Shown here: positions 1 to 5,667 of the stretch, one piece after another
Layout: each line of letters begins with the position of its first letter
Numbering within the stretch: the stretch's first letter is position 1
Origin: Methanosarcinaceae archaeon UBA470
GTDB lineage: Archaea; Halobacteriota; Methanosarcinia; Methanosarcinales; Methanosarcinaceae
Length of the DNA stretch: 13,617 bases
NCBI GenBank assembly: GCA_002508425.1
Contig: DAKU01000012.1
Span: 4,228 to 17,844 of the forward strand
Direction: 5' to 3'
Program-made: the position numbers and the translations under genes
Notes under the pieces: generated by a model
The model's input: the letters and a program-made list of their open reading frames with translations, nothing else
Told to the model about the DNA's origin: nothing
Databases searched by the model: none

Positions 1-49
1 CGCACGGCTGATAACCGTGAGGTCCTGCGTTCGAATCGCAGCGGGCCCA
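1..49 (+). tRNA. tRNA-Ile (GAU), 3' part
   Basis: This is the 3' portion of a tRNA whose 5' acceptor and D arm lie outside the window. The anticodon stem CACGG/CCGTG (3-7/15-19) encloses the loop CTGATAA, with anticodon GAT at 10-12, which reads AUC/AUU isoleucine codons. The T stem CTGCG/CGCAG (25-29/37-41) carries the canonical TTCGAAT loop. The 3' acceptor strand CGGGCCC (42-48) is followed by discriminator A49. CCA is not encoded (ACT follows) and must be added after transcription. The anticodon loop and T arm are unambiguous. Confidence 0.93.
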
Positions 50-89
50 CTATTCCTAACAAGCTATATGCAGTTTACTCTTGATTTTG

Positions 90-110
90 TAGGTTTTGTT
101 ATAAAACCTA
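90..110. other. Hairpin downstream of tRNA-Ile
   Basis: A perfect 8-bp inverted repeat TAGGTTTT/AAAACCTA encloses a GTTAT loop, 41 nt after the end of the tRNA. No T-tract follows it on the plus strand, so it is not a typical terminator. It may be a transcript-end hairpin or chance. Beyond it, 111-165 shows nothing recognisable. Confidence 0.3.
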
Positions 111-208
111 TCTCCTGCAATGATAACTTCCTCTTTCTCTCGTGTAAGTTTATATTCCTCTCTACTTTATAAAAAGATGCTCATAATAATGAGAAATCAA
201 TATACATT

Positions 209-221
209 TTTTATATATAAA
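209..221 (+). promoter_or_regulatory. TATA box candidate for the 302-676 regulator
   Basis: TTTTATATATAAA is a strong archaeal TATA element, predicting transcription start near 237-241 and a leader of about 60 nt. A second TATA-like stretch (TTTATAAAA, about 167-175) followed by a small dyad CTCAT-AATA-ATGAG (180-193) could be an alternative promoter. No transcript data are available. Confidence 0.45.
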
Positions 222-242
222 TAATTCGGAATAAACTTATAA

Positions 243-275
243 CTAAACATTGATTATTAACACTATAATGTTTAG
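243..275. promoter_or_regulatory. Inverted repeat, possible operator of the downstream regulator
   Basis: CTAAACATT (243-251) and AATGTTTAG (267-275) form a perfect 9-bp inverted repeat with a 15-nt spacer. It sits just downstream of the predicted start site and 26 nt before the ATG at 302. That position would suit an autorepressor roadblock, or a leader hairpin. The repeat is seen directly; its role is inferred. Confidence 0.4.
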
Positions 276-301
276 AACATAGTACTACGTATGGTGATTC
301 T

Positions 302-676
302 ATGAATAACGGAAAAACGGAAAAGATTGGTGAACGAGAATTTGAAATGGTGGAACTCTTACGCAAACTGAATATGAACCGTTCAGTTGCCATTGTTCTT
401 GCTTGTCTTTCAACAGGTGAAGAAGTAACATCAAGGGCCATTGAAAAAAAGGCAGGTCTCAGACAACCCGAAGTAAGTATTGCAATGAAATATCTTTGCG
501 ACAACAATTGGATTGAGGTTCGCGAAGAAAAGAAAACTGAAGGTAAAGGAAGACCCGTAAAGCTCTACAAACTTGTCGTTCCTTTGGACTACATCATTCA
601 GCGGATCGAAACCGATGTAATGTATCAAAAACTGTCAGTGCTTCAAAGCATCGAAAGGCTCAAAAGCCTGACATAA
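302..676 (+). CDS. Winged-helix transcriptional regulator (ArsR/COG3355-like)
   Basis: The product is a 124-aa predicted DNA-binding regulator. Residues about 15-95 form a winged-helix fold. A first helix (VELLRKLNMNRSVAIVLACL) is followed by TSRAIEKKAGLRQPEVSIAMKYL, whose second half is the likely recognition helix. The wing is NWIEVREEKKTEGKGRPVKLYKL, with the GKGRPVKxYxL strand typical of a small archaeal regulator family. The C-terminus (about 96-124) is helical and probably dimerises. No ligand domain or metal-binding cysteine cluster is present, so the signal is unknown. ATG 302 is preceded by the Shine-Dalgarno GGTGA at 293-297; an ATG at 291 runs straight into a stop. The flanking dyads (243-275 and 695-718) make control of itself and of the following dehydratase plausible, but no target is proven. 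Confidence 0.85.
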   Translation: MNNGKTEKIGEREFEMVELLRKLNMNRSVAIVLACLSTGEEVTSRAIEKKAGLRQPEVSIAMKYLCDNNWIEVREEKKTEGKGRPVKLYKLVVPLDYIIQRIETDVMYQKLSVLQSIERLKSLT

Positions 677-694
677 ACCTTTTATTTTCATGTT

Positions 695-718
695 TTTTGT
701 AGTAGATCTACTACAAAA
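695..718. promoter_or_regulatory. 24-bp perfect palindrome
   Basis: The core GTAGTAGATCTACTAC (699-714) is fully self-complementary and is extended by TTTT (695-698) pairing with AAAA (715-718). It lies 18 nt after the regulator's stop codon and about 130 nt before the dehydratase start. As DNA it looks like a homodimer operator. As RNA it would fold into a 10-bp stem with a GATC loop. The T-rich stretch just before it (678-698) could itself terminate the upstream transcript. Operator or terminator cannot be decided from sequence. Confidence 0.5.
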
Positions 719-806
719 GCCTTCTTTAACTTGGAGTTGTTCTTTTACCTAATAAGTTCTACTTCATCGAAGATTTTATGATACATCAGATCATGAAGGA
801 AACGAT

Positions 807-838
807 TTAATTAACTTAATCAAACATCATATACGGAG
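807..838 (+). promoter_or_regulatory. Promoter and ribosome-binding site of the dehydratase gene
   Basis: TTTAATTAA (807-815) is a TATA-like element that would place transcription start in the mid-830s. GGAG at 835-838 sits 8 nt before the TTG codon at 847 and fixes that TTG as the start. The leader would be very short if this TATA is used. Confidence 0.4.
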
Positions 839-846
839 TTTTTCTC

Positions 847-2088
847 TTGGGCACTATCAGCGAGAAAATATTTAGCAGGGCATCAGGTAAAGACGCAAAG
901 GCTGATGATTTTGTTATGGCAAAGATAGATTATGCTATGGCTCATGATGGTACAAGTGTACTTGCAGTCCGCGCTTTTAAAGAGATGGGGATTAGTTCAG
1001 TGTGGGATTCATCAAAGATCGTGATACCATTTGATCACCTTGTACCTGCCAACAATGAGAACACAGCTTCATTACAGTGTGATATTCGTAAATGGATCTC
1101 TGACCAGGGGGTAGAGCACTTCTATGATGTGGGATATGGCATATGTCATCAGGTGTTGCCTGAACAAGGTTTTGCACTTCCAGGTAAACTTATTGTAGGG
1201 GCAGATTCTCATTCATGCACCTATGGGGCATTCGGAGCATTTGGTACCGGTGTTGGTGCAACTGATATGGCTGAAATATTTGCTACTGGAGAACTCTGGT
1301 TCAAGGTTCCACAGACAATAAAGGTCACAAGCAAAGGTTCATTGGGGAAATTGGTCACAGCAAAAGATTTGACTCTGCATATAGTTGGTAAAGTGGGTGC
1401 AGATGGTGCTACATATAAAGCGATGGAATTCTATGGTCAGACAATTTCCGACCTTTCAATATCAGGCAGAATGACTTTGTGCAATATGGCAATAGAAATG
1501 GGTGCCAAAGCTGGTATAGTTCCTGCGGATAAGACTACCTTTGATTATCTTAAAGGCAGAGCAGTAGAAGAATACAAACCATTGTACGCAGATGAAGATG
1601 CAATTTATGTGAATGAGTTTCACCTAAACGCTTCAGATCTGGAGCCACAGGTTGCTCTTCCTCATCAGGTAGATAATGTAGTGGGTGTTTCCGAAGTTCC
1701 AGAAACGAAGGTTGATCAGGTATTCATAGGTACCTGCACAAATGGAAGGCTTGAAGATTTGGAACTCGCTGCTAGTATCCTGAAAGGTGAAAAGGTTTCA
1801 GTAAGGACAATTATCATTCCAGCTTCAAGGGAAGTGATGAAAGAGGCTTCAATGAATGGCACGCTTACTACACTTCTTGAGGCAGGAGCTACTATTGGTA
1901 TGCCGGGTTGTGGGCCATGTCTTGGTGGTCATATGGGTGTTATAGCCCAAGGTGAGGTCTGCTTGTCTACAGCTAACCGTAATTTCAGAGGGCGTATGGG
2001 CTCTGGAGGTTATGTTTATCTAGTATCTCCTGCTACAGCTGCAGCATCAGCTATTAATGGCTGTATTACTGATCCGCGAGAGGTCTGA
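847..2088 (+). CDS. leuC/hacA: 3-isopropylmalate dehydratase / homoaconitase large subunit (aconitase family)
   Basis: This is the 413-aa large subunit of a two-subunit 4Fe-4S hydro-lyase, normal length for the archaeal LeuC/HacA group. It would isomerise 3-isopropylmalate (leucine) or homocitrate-series acids (the 2-oxosuberate branch of coenzyme B synthesis in methanogens). The three cluster cysteines are C297 (GTCTNGR) and C355 and C358 (GCGPCLGGH). Other family blocks are AHDGT near residue 33, GICHQVLPE, GADSHSCTYGAFGAFGTGVGATDMA and the C-terminal ANRNFRGRMG. AHDGT, where LeuC proteins as I recall them tend to have HDIT, leans toward HacA, but the substrate cannot be settled from the large subunit. 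Translation starts at TTG 847, supported by GGAG. The partner small subunit (about 160 aa) is not next to it. Instead a 68-aa ORF follows after 14 nt, probably co-transcribed. Confidence 0.92.
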   Translation: MGTISEKIFSRASGKDAKADDFVMAKIDYAMAHDGTSVLAVRAFKEMGISSVWDSSKIVIPFDHLVPANNENTASLQCDIRKWISDQGVEHFYDVGYGICHQVLPEQGFALPGKLIVGADSHSCTYGAFGAFGTGVGATDMAEIFATGELWFKVPQTIKVTSKGSLGKLVTAKDLTLHIVGKVGADGATYKAMEFYGQTISDLSISGRMTLCNMAIEMGAKAGIVPADKTTFDYLKGRAVEEYKPLYADEDAIYVNEFHLNASDLEPQVALPHQVDNVVGVSEVPETKVDQVFIGTCTNGRLEDLELAASILKGEKVSVRTIIIPASREVMKEASMNGTLTTLLEAGATIGMPGCGPCLGGHMGVIAQGEVCLSTANRNFRGRMGSGGYVYLVSPATAAASAINGCITDPREV

Positions 2089-2102
2089 AAGGAAGTGATT
2101 TA

Positions 2103-2309
2103 TTGACAGAAAATATCGACAAACATAAGATACTTCATCTGATGGAACACTGGATAGAGCACAACGAAAGCCATGTGAAGAGCTTTAATGAGTGGGGCAG
2201 GAAAATCGAAGAAGCAGGGTACGATCAAGTAGCGGAAAAGATCCTTGAAGCTGCCAGAAAAATGGAAGAATGTACTCAAAAACTGCAGCAGGCAAAAGAT
2301 AACCTCTAA
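2103..2309 (+). CDS. Small helical protein with HWIEHNxxH motif, function unknown
   Basis: The product is a 68-aa, charged, almost entirely alpha-helical protein with no signal peptide or membrane segment. Its N-terminal helix contains H-x-M-E-HWIEHNESH (about residues 12-24), where spaced His and Glu residues could bind a metal. The second half is an amphipathic helix (VAEKILEAARKMEECTQKLQQAK) likely to form a helical hairpin or coiled coil. I recall small proteins with an HWIEHNxxH start in several prokaryotes, without a defined role. The start is TTG 2103, with AAGGA/GTGAT signals at 2089-2099. Only 14 nt separate it from the dehydratase gene, so one operon is likely. It is too short and dissimilar to be the dehydratase small subunit. 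Confidence 0.75.
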   Translation: MTENIDKHKILHLMEHWIEHNESHVKSFNEWGRKIEEAGYDQVAEKILEAARKMEECTQKLQQAKDNL

Positions 2310-2322
2310 TAATTGATAAATG

Positions 2323-2342
2323 GTTGCAGGTTATCCTGCAAC
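2323..2342. terminator. Hairpin between convergent genes
   Basis: GTTGCAGG (2323-2330) and CCTGCAAC (2335-2342) pair perfectly around a TTAT loop, 13 nt after the 68-aa gene and 22 nt beyond the HMG-CoA reductase stop. A pyrimidine-rich stretch (CCTTTTTCTCTTT, 2354-2366) follows on the plus strand. It is a plausible shared transcript-end structure for both convergent units. Confidence 0.5.
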
Positions 2343-2364
2343 ATCGTCATGTTCCTTTTTCTCT

Positions 2365-3612
2365 TTATCTTCCAAGTTCTGCATGAGCTCTGGCAAGATG
2401 GCCTGCTGCTTGAGCTGCGATAAGTGATATCTCTCCGGCGAGTACTCCTGCAGCAACGATCTCAGCAAATTTCTTAGAATTAGTGCCTGCTGGTTCTCCT
2501 GGTCCTTGCACACCCAGAAGTTTTAGGCAATCTTTCTGAGTACCTAGTCCTGTTCCTCCTCCGACAGTACCCACAGGTAAAGCAGGCATCGTCACTGAAC
2601 AATAAAGGTCACCATTTTTTGTAACTTCGATCGTTGTAATTGTTGTACTACCTTCTACTACGTGGGCTGCATCTTGTCCACAAGCTAAGAATAATGCTGC
2701 TACTATATTGGCGGAATGTGCATTGAATCCAAGAGCTCCGGCGCGTGCAGATCCAAGCAAGTTTTTACGGTAATTAACTTCAGCCATCGTTTCAGGCTTG
2801 CATTTAAGTTTTTCTTCCACAATTTTTGCCGGGATGGTGGTATCGGCTATTACTGTCTTGCCTCTGCCAAGTATTGAATTGATGGCTGCTGGTTTTTTGT
2901 CTGTGCACATGTTGCCAGAAGTTGATACGGGTATAGCGCCAAACTCGTCCTGTATAAGGTGTGTAACCGCTTCAGTTGCGATGGTAACCATGTTCATTCC
3001 CATAGCATCTTTAGTATCAAATACGAATCGCAGATATACTGTATTTCCTGTGACATAGGGTTCCACAGTTAATAACTTGCCAAATCTTGTAGTTCCTTCT
3101 GCCTTTTCTTTCATTTGAGCAAAGATGTCTGGTCTTCTTATCCAATCAACGAATTCCTTTGCTTGAACTACGTCCTCAAGCTTGAATACAGGAGCTCTGG
3201 TCATTCCATCCTGAAAAATGCGCACATTTGCTCCTCCTGAGTTGTAAATGGCTGAACATCCTCTATTAGTGCTTGCAACTAATGCTCCTTCGGTAGTTGC
3301 AAGGGGCAAATAGAAATTTCCCTTAGCAAATTCGCCACTTATTTTAATAGGGCCTGCTACTCCGAGAGGTATTTGTACAGATCCTATCATATTTTCTATG
3401 TTGCGCTTTGTTGCTATCTCAGTATCAAGTGTGTAATGCTGTATATTTTCAAATCTGGTTTTAGTAATCTCTTCTAAAGCATTTCTGCGAATGGATATTG
3501 CTGAATCCACGGTCGCTGCTATTTTATCTATGTTTCGAAATGATATCTCTCCAGTAACTACTTTTTGAACAATGTCTTTCTCACAGTTTTCCATTTCTTC
3601 TCTATCTGGCAT
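2365..3612 (-). CDS. hmgA: 3-hydroxy-3-methylglutaryl-CoA reductase, class I
   Basis: This NADPH-dependent reductase converts HMG-CoA to mevalonate, the committed step toward archaeal isoprenoid lipids; it is soluble here, with no membrane domain. Numbered from ATG 3612 (415 aa), it shows ENMIG near 73, the substrate loop TTEGALVASTNRG with catalytic Glu108, the cofactor motif DAMGMN at 202-207, DKKPAAIN with catalytic Lys239, GQDAAH with Asp314, the glycine loop GTVGGGTGLGTQ, and catalytic His410 in LARAHAEL. Length and motifs match archaeal class I enzymes. A GTG at 3621 would add three residues, but GGTGA (3622-3618) is a good ribosome-binding site 5 nt before ATG 3612 and overlaps that GTG, so I prefer the ATG. 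It is convergent with the dehydratase unit and monocistronic in this view. Confidence 0.97.
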   Translation of the reverse strand: MPDREEMENCEKDIVQKVVTGEISFRNIDKIAATVDSAISIRRNALEEITKTRFENIQHYTLDTEIATKRNIENMIGSVQIPLGVAGPIKISGEFAKGNFYLPLATTEGALVASTNRGCSAIYNSGGANVRIFQDGMTRAPVFKLEDVVQAKEFVDWIRRPDIFAQMKEKAEGTTRFGKLLTVEPYVTGNTVYLRFVFDTKDAMGMNMVTIATEAVTHLIQDEFGAIPVSTSGNMCTDKKPAAINSILGRGKTVIADTTIPAKIVEEKLKCKPETMAEVNYRKNLLGSARAGALGFNAHSANIVAALFLACGQDAAHVVEGSTTITTIEVTKNGDLYCSVTMPALPVGTVGGGTGLGTQKDCLKLLGVQGPGEPAGTNSKKFAEIVAAGVLAGEISLIAAQAAGHLARAHAELGR

Positions 3613-3656
3613 GATTGTCACCGTTTGTTAATTTAACTAAGAAGCATAGTCATTCT

Positions 3657-3667
3657 ACAATATAATT
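3657..3667 (-). promoter_or_regulatory. hmgA TATA box candidate
   Basis: On the minus strand GAATTATATTG predicts a transcription start around 3636 and a leader of about 24 nt carrying the GGTGA ribosome-binding site. ATAGTC half-sites flank it on both sides and could be regulatory. A second minus-strand TATA (CTTTATAAG, about 3826-3818) lies farther out and would give a long leader containing the 3781-3812 dyad. Confidence 0.4.
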
Positions 3668-3780
3668 CTCGACTATCTTGGTATTTTGTATAGTCCTTTC
3701 CACATGGTTCCTAAGACTAACCGTTGCATCCAATCTTTTTTTTCTATAATACTGTAAATTTGAAAGTTTTCTGTGACTTC

Positions 3781-3812
3781 TACTTTTAAACTCGATTCTT
3801 GAGTTAAAAGTA
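3781..3812. repeat. Bulged inverted repeat in the hmgA upstream region
   Basis: TACTTTTAAACTC (3781-3793) pairs with GAGTTAAAAGTA (3801-3812) with a single unpaired A, around the 7-nt loop GATTCTT. It is positioned where the distal minus-strand TATA would start transcription. It could be an operator or a leader hairpin. Confidence 0.45.
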
Positions 3813-3978
3813 ATACCCTTATAAAGTATTATTTTTCTAGGTCCAATCAATAGTGTTTATTTCTTTTGAACAATATTAAGCCTTGCTTTTGTATAGATTA
3901 ATGATCAAGAAGAATCTAATATTGTCAAATGAATGAACCATATGGCTGATTTAAGTTTCTCATACGTGTAAAACAGCA

Positions 3979-4005
3979 TTTTATATATTATAAGGGAAAT
4001 ATATA
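3979..4005 (+). promoter_or_regulatory. Promoter of the KaiC-like gene
   Basis: TTTATATATTATAA (about 3979-3992) and a second AT box AAATATATA (about 3997-4005) are TATA candidates. They predict transcription starts near 4012 or 4027 and a leader of 65-80 nt. The ribosome-binding site AGGTGG at 4082-4087 lies 4 nt before ATG 4092. Confidence 0.45.
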
Positions 4006-4091
4006 CCATGCATTTATTTAAGTCATTGACGATAGCATTAAAAAGTTATACATGAAATACAAAATGTGCCTAGATTTTCATAGGTGGTTAA

Positions 4092-4820
4092 ATGGTTGAC
4101 GCAGATATCAAAGAAAGGGTAAATACGGGTATTCCGGGACTGGATGAGATGCTACGTGGCGGATATTTCAAAGGTACGGCAAATGTGGTTTCCGGTGATT
4201 CAGGTACAGGTAAGACTATATTTGGGACTCAGTTTATCCTTGAAGGAGCAAAGAAAGGCGAAAAAGTGATGTGTATAATCACTTCTGAAGAATCGAAGTC
4301 AATTGTTAAGGAAATGAATACTTCTTTTGGCTGGGAATTGGAAGAATATGTTAAGAAAGGTTTACTAGTCTTTGTTGATATCACGGACCCAAGCTTAAGG
4401 TTGCAGAAAAGCGTGGAAATTGCACCATCTGAGCTTATCAAGAGTTTTAAGAAACTTGTAGAAAGCAAGATAGAGGAGCTCAAACCTACCAGAATATTTA
4501 TCGATTCAATTGAAGCACTATTCCTTGCAATTGAGTCTAATTACAAGTTAAGGACACTGATAGATGATGTATTTGGTGTATTCCGAAAGCATGAAGTTAC
4601 TTCTGTTATCACTGTGGGAGCTATGTACGGGCTTGATGAAATGGTGGAATACGGGGCCGATTCAGTCATAAAGTTGGGACGAATTATTGCAGGAAACAAC
4701 TTGCAGCGCTCTATCTATGTTATGAAGATGAGGGGCTCAGGCACTATCAACGAAGTTCGTGTTCTTAATATTAGTGATAGTGGTATGCAGGTTCTCGCTC
4801 AATCTCCATATCTGGAATAA
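4092..4820 (+). CDS. Single-domain KaiC/RAD55-family ATPase
   Basis: The product is a 242-aa RecA-fold ATPase of the KaiC/RAD55 type. Walker A is GDSGTGKT at 35-42. The ITSEES stretch (63-68) carries the paired acidic residues typical of KaiC proteins. Walker B is RIFIDSI with Asp138. The N-terminal VNTGIPGLDEMLRGGYFKGT (10-29) is the family's characteristic entry. It has one ATPase domain, not the tandem CI-CII of cyanobacterial KaiC, and no kinase, sensor or DNA-binding extension, so clock function should not be assumed. Archaeal members often act in signalling and sometimes work with sensor kinases; a kinase gene lies about 6.5 kb away, with no direct link. Its own promoter and the terminator at 4835-4866 indicate a monocistronic transcript. 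Role in the cell unknown. Confidence 0.9.
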   Translation: MVDADIKERVNTGIPGLDEMLRGGYFKGTANVVSGDSGTGKTIFGTQFILEGAKKGEKVMCIITSEESKSIVKEMNTSFGWELEEYVKKGLLVFVDITDPSLRLQKSVEIAPSELIKSFKKLVESKIEELKPTRIFIDSIEALFLAIESNYKLRTLIDDVFGVFRKHEVTSVITVGAMYGLDEMVEYGADSVIKLGRIIAGNNLQRSIYVMKMRGSGTINEVRVLNISDSGMQVLAQSPYLE

Positions 4821-4834
4821 TTAAAAGTAGTTTC

Positions 4835-4866
4835 CAGTTCTTTTATTAGAACTGTATTTTTCTTTT
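4835..4866 (+). terminator. Terminator of the KaiC-like gene
   Basis: CAGTTCT (4835-4841) and AGAACTG (4848-4854) form a 7-bp stem with a TTTATT loop, followed directly by the T-rich run TATTTTTCTTTT (4855-4866). It lies 14 nt after the stop codon and before the convergent ArcS-like gene. Confidence 0.75.
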
Positions 4867-4879
4867 GTATTCTCAATGC

Positions 4880-5560
4880 TTATAACACATACCAATCATT
4901 ATCATTGATAATTTCTTCCTTTTCTTCGACCTCTGTTACTGATTTACCAAGAGGTTTGCTAATGGCTTCTGCAAGGTCCTGTAAATAGTCCTTCTGATTG
5001 AGGCTTCCATATATGAAATTCTTAGTTGGTTGTATATTCTTCTCAATAGTTTCTATTCTCGGAACTATGGTGACGGGTATAGATGTCATTTCAACGGCTT
5101 TTTCCATCGCTGTTCTGAAATCTCCTATGCAGTAAGCTATTCTATACTTGTAATTATTTTTTGTTTTTTCAAGGTAGCGTGCAATTCTTTCGCTTTCCAT
5201 TCTGATGAAATCACGTTTTATCTTGGAAACATTGCATTTTCCCATCATGAATTGATAATCCATAAATGGATATTGGGTATCCAGCTCTCGAGGGGTGATG
5301 CCACATGTACCGAATACTACAATATGTGCCATTTCAGGTTCCACTATTCCAAAGATCAATCTATCAAATATTTTATGTGATGGGCTTTCATGATATGGTT
5401 TCTTTTTTGCACAGGGCACGAATATGCAGAAATCTCGAACAGGTGGTTGATATTCAGTCAGTATCCACTCATTTGCGCGTTTCATATCTGGATGATATAT
5501 GATCATTTCTGTATCAAGAGGTTCTGCAGAACGTTCATTCTCTGGTATAATAGGTTTCAA
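4880..5560 (-). CDS. Stand-alone archaeosine-synthase (ArcS) core-domain protein
   Basis: The 226-aa product carries the ArcS signature PC-x3-KPY-x2-S-x2-H: P49-C50, K54-P55-Y56, S59, H62. That motif belongs to the enzyme that converts preQ0 at tRNA position 15 toward archaeosine. Downstream blocks VVFGTCGITPRELDTQYPFMDYQF (about 81-104) and YRIAYCIGDFRTAMEKA also look like this domain. Full ArcS proteins are roughly 500-600 aa with a TGT-like part and an RNA-binding PUA domain; neither is present, so this is a paralogue or one piece of a split system. The C-terminal 20 residues are acidic. TTG 5560 has no Shine-Dalgarno, but a TATA box is centred 28 bp upstream, suggesting a leaderless mRNA; Met19 is an alternative start. 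It is divergent from a TrmB-like regulator across a dyad-bearing promoter. Substrate unknown. Confidence 0.82.
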   Translation of the reverse strand: MKPIIPENERSAEPLDTEMIIYHPDMKRANEWILTEYQPPVRDFCIFVPCAKKKPYHESPSHKIFDRLIFGIVEPEMAHIVVFGTCGITPRELDTQYPFMDYQFMMGKCNVSKIKRDFIRMESERIARYLEKTKNNYKYRIAYCIGDFRTAMEKAVEMTSIPVTIVPRIETIEKNIQPTKNFIYGSLNQKDYLQDLAEAISKPLGKSVTEVEEKEEIINDNDWYVL

Positions 5561-5580
5561 GGTAGGATGAGTTCAGAGAA

Positions 5581-5593
5581 ACTATATATATAA
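5581..5593 (-). promoter_or_regulatory. TATA box of the ArcS-like gene
   Basis: On the minus strand TTATATATATAGT is a near-ideal archaeal TATA element. Its centre is about 28 bp from the TTG at 5560, so transcription should start at or within a few bases of that codon. Confidence 0.6.
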
Positions 5594-5610
5594 CTATCGA
5601 TGTTATGGTT

Positions 5611-5627
5611 TTGTACAAACTGTACAA
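5611..5627. promoter_or_regulatory. Operator-like dyad TTGTACA-N3-TGTACAA
   Basis: A perfect 7+7 inverted repeat with spacer AAC lies between the two divergent TATA boxes (5581-5593 on minus and about 5638-5646 on plus). Size, symmetry and position fit a dimeric winged-helix regulator, most simply the one encoded at 5668. No second copy was noticed by eye in this window. Confidence 0.55.
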
Positions 5628-5637
5628 TTGCTTATGT

Positions 5638-5646
5638 TTTTATATA
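5638..5646 (+). promoter_or_regulatory. TATA box of the TrmB-like regulator
   Basis: TTTTATATA is centred about 25 bp before ATG 5668, implying a leaderless or nearly leaderless mRNA. A weak GAGAGG (5656-5661) could instead be a ribosome-binding site if transcription starts farther upstream. Confidence 0.5.
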
Positions 5647-5667
5647 GTTTAAATAGAGAGGCAGAAA

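Larger units (their letters stand above)
3613..4091. other. Divergent intergenic region, 479 bp, rich in dyads
   Basis: No convincing gene is present. A minus-strand frame of 66 codons (3650-3850) starts at TTG, has no ribosome-binding site and is Lys/Arg/Asn-rich, as AT-rich non-coding DNA gives. The region holds the promoters of hmgA (-) and the KaiC-like gene (+), a bulged 12-bp dyad at 3781-3812, a 9-bp dyad at 3870-3878/3917-3925, three ATAGTC/GACTAT copies around the hmgA TATA box (3646-3651, 3671-3676, 3690-3695), and a CCATATGG palindrome near 3938. Confidence 0.6.

Noticed and set aside
2331..2513. 60-codon minus-strand frame over the C-terminus of hmgA
   Set aside because: It lies in another frame of hmgA, whose own frame carries the catalytic histidine and the family C-terminus through 2365. 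No frameshift is needed.
3650..3850. 66-codon minus-strand frame upstream of hmgA
   Set aside because: It starts at TTG without a ribosome-binding site, its composition is Lys/Arg/Asn-rich as expected of AT-rich non-coding DNA, and it runs through the 3781-3812 dyad; no family resemblance.
4092..4820. Circadian clock KaiC
   Set aside because: Only one ATPase domain is present and there is no kaiA/kaiB; archaeal single-domain members of this family are not established clock proteins.
5030..5593. Three plus-strand frames opposite the ArcS-like gene
   Set aside because: They are antisense shadows; the minus-strand frame carries the complete ArcS signature motif.
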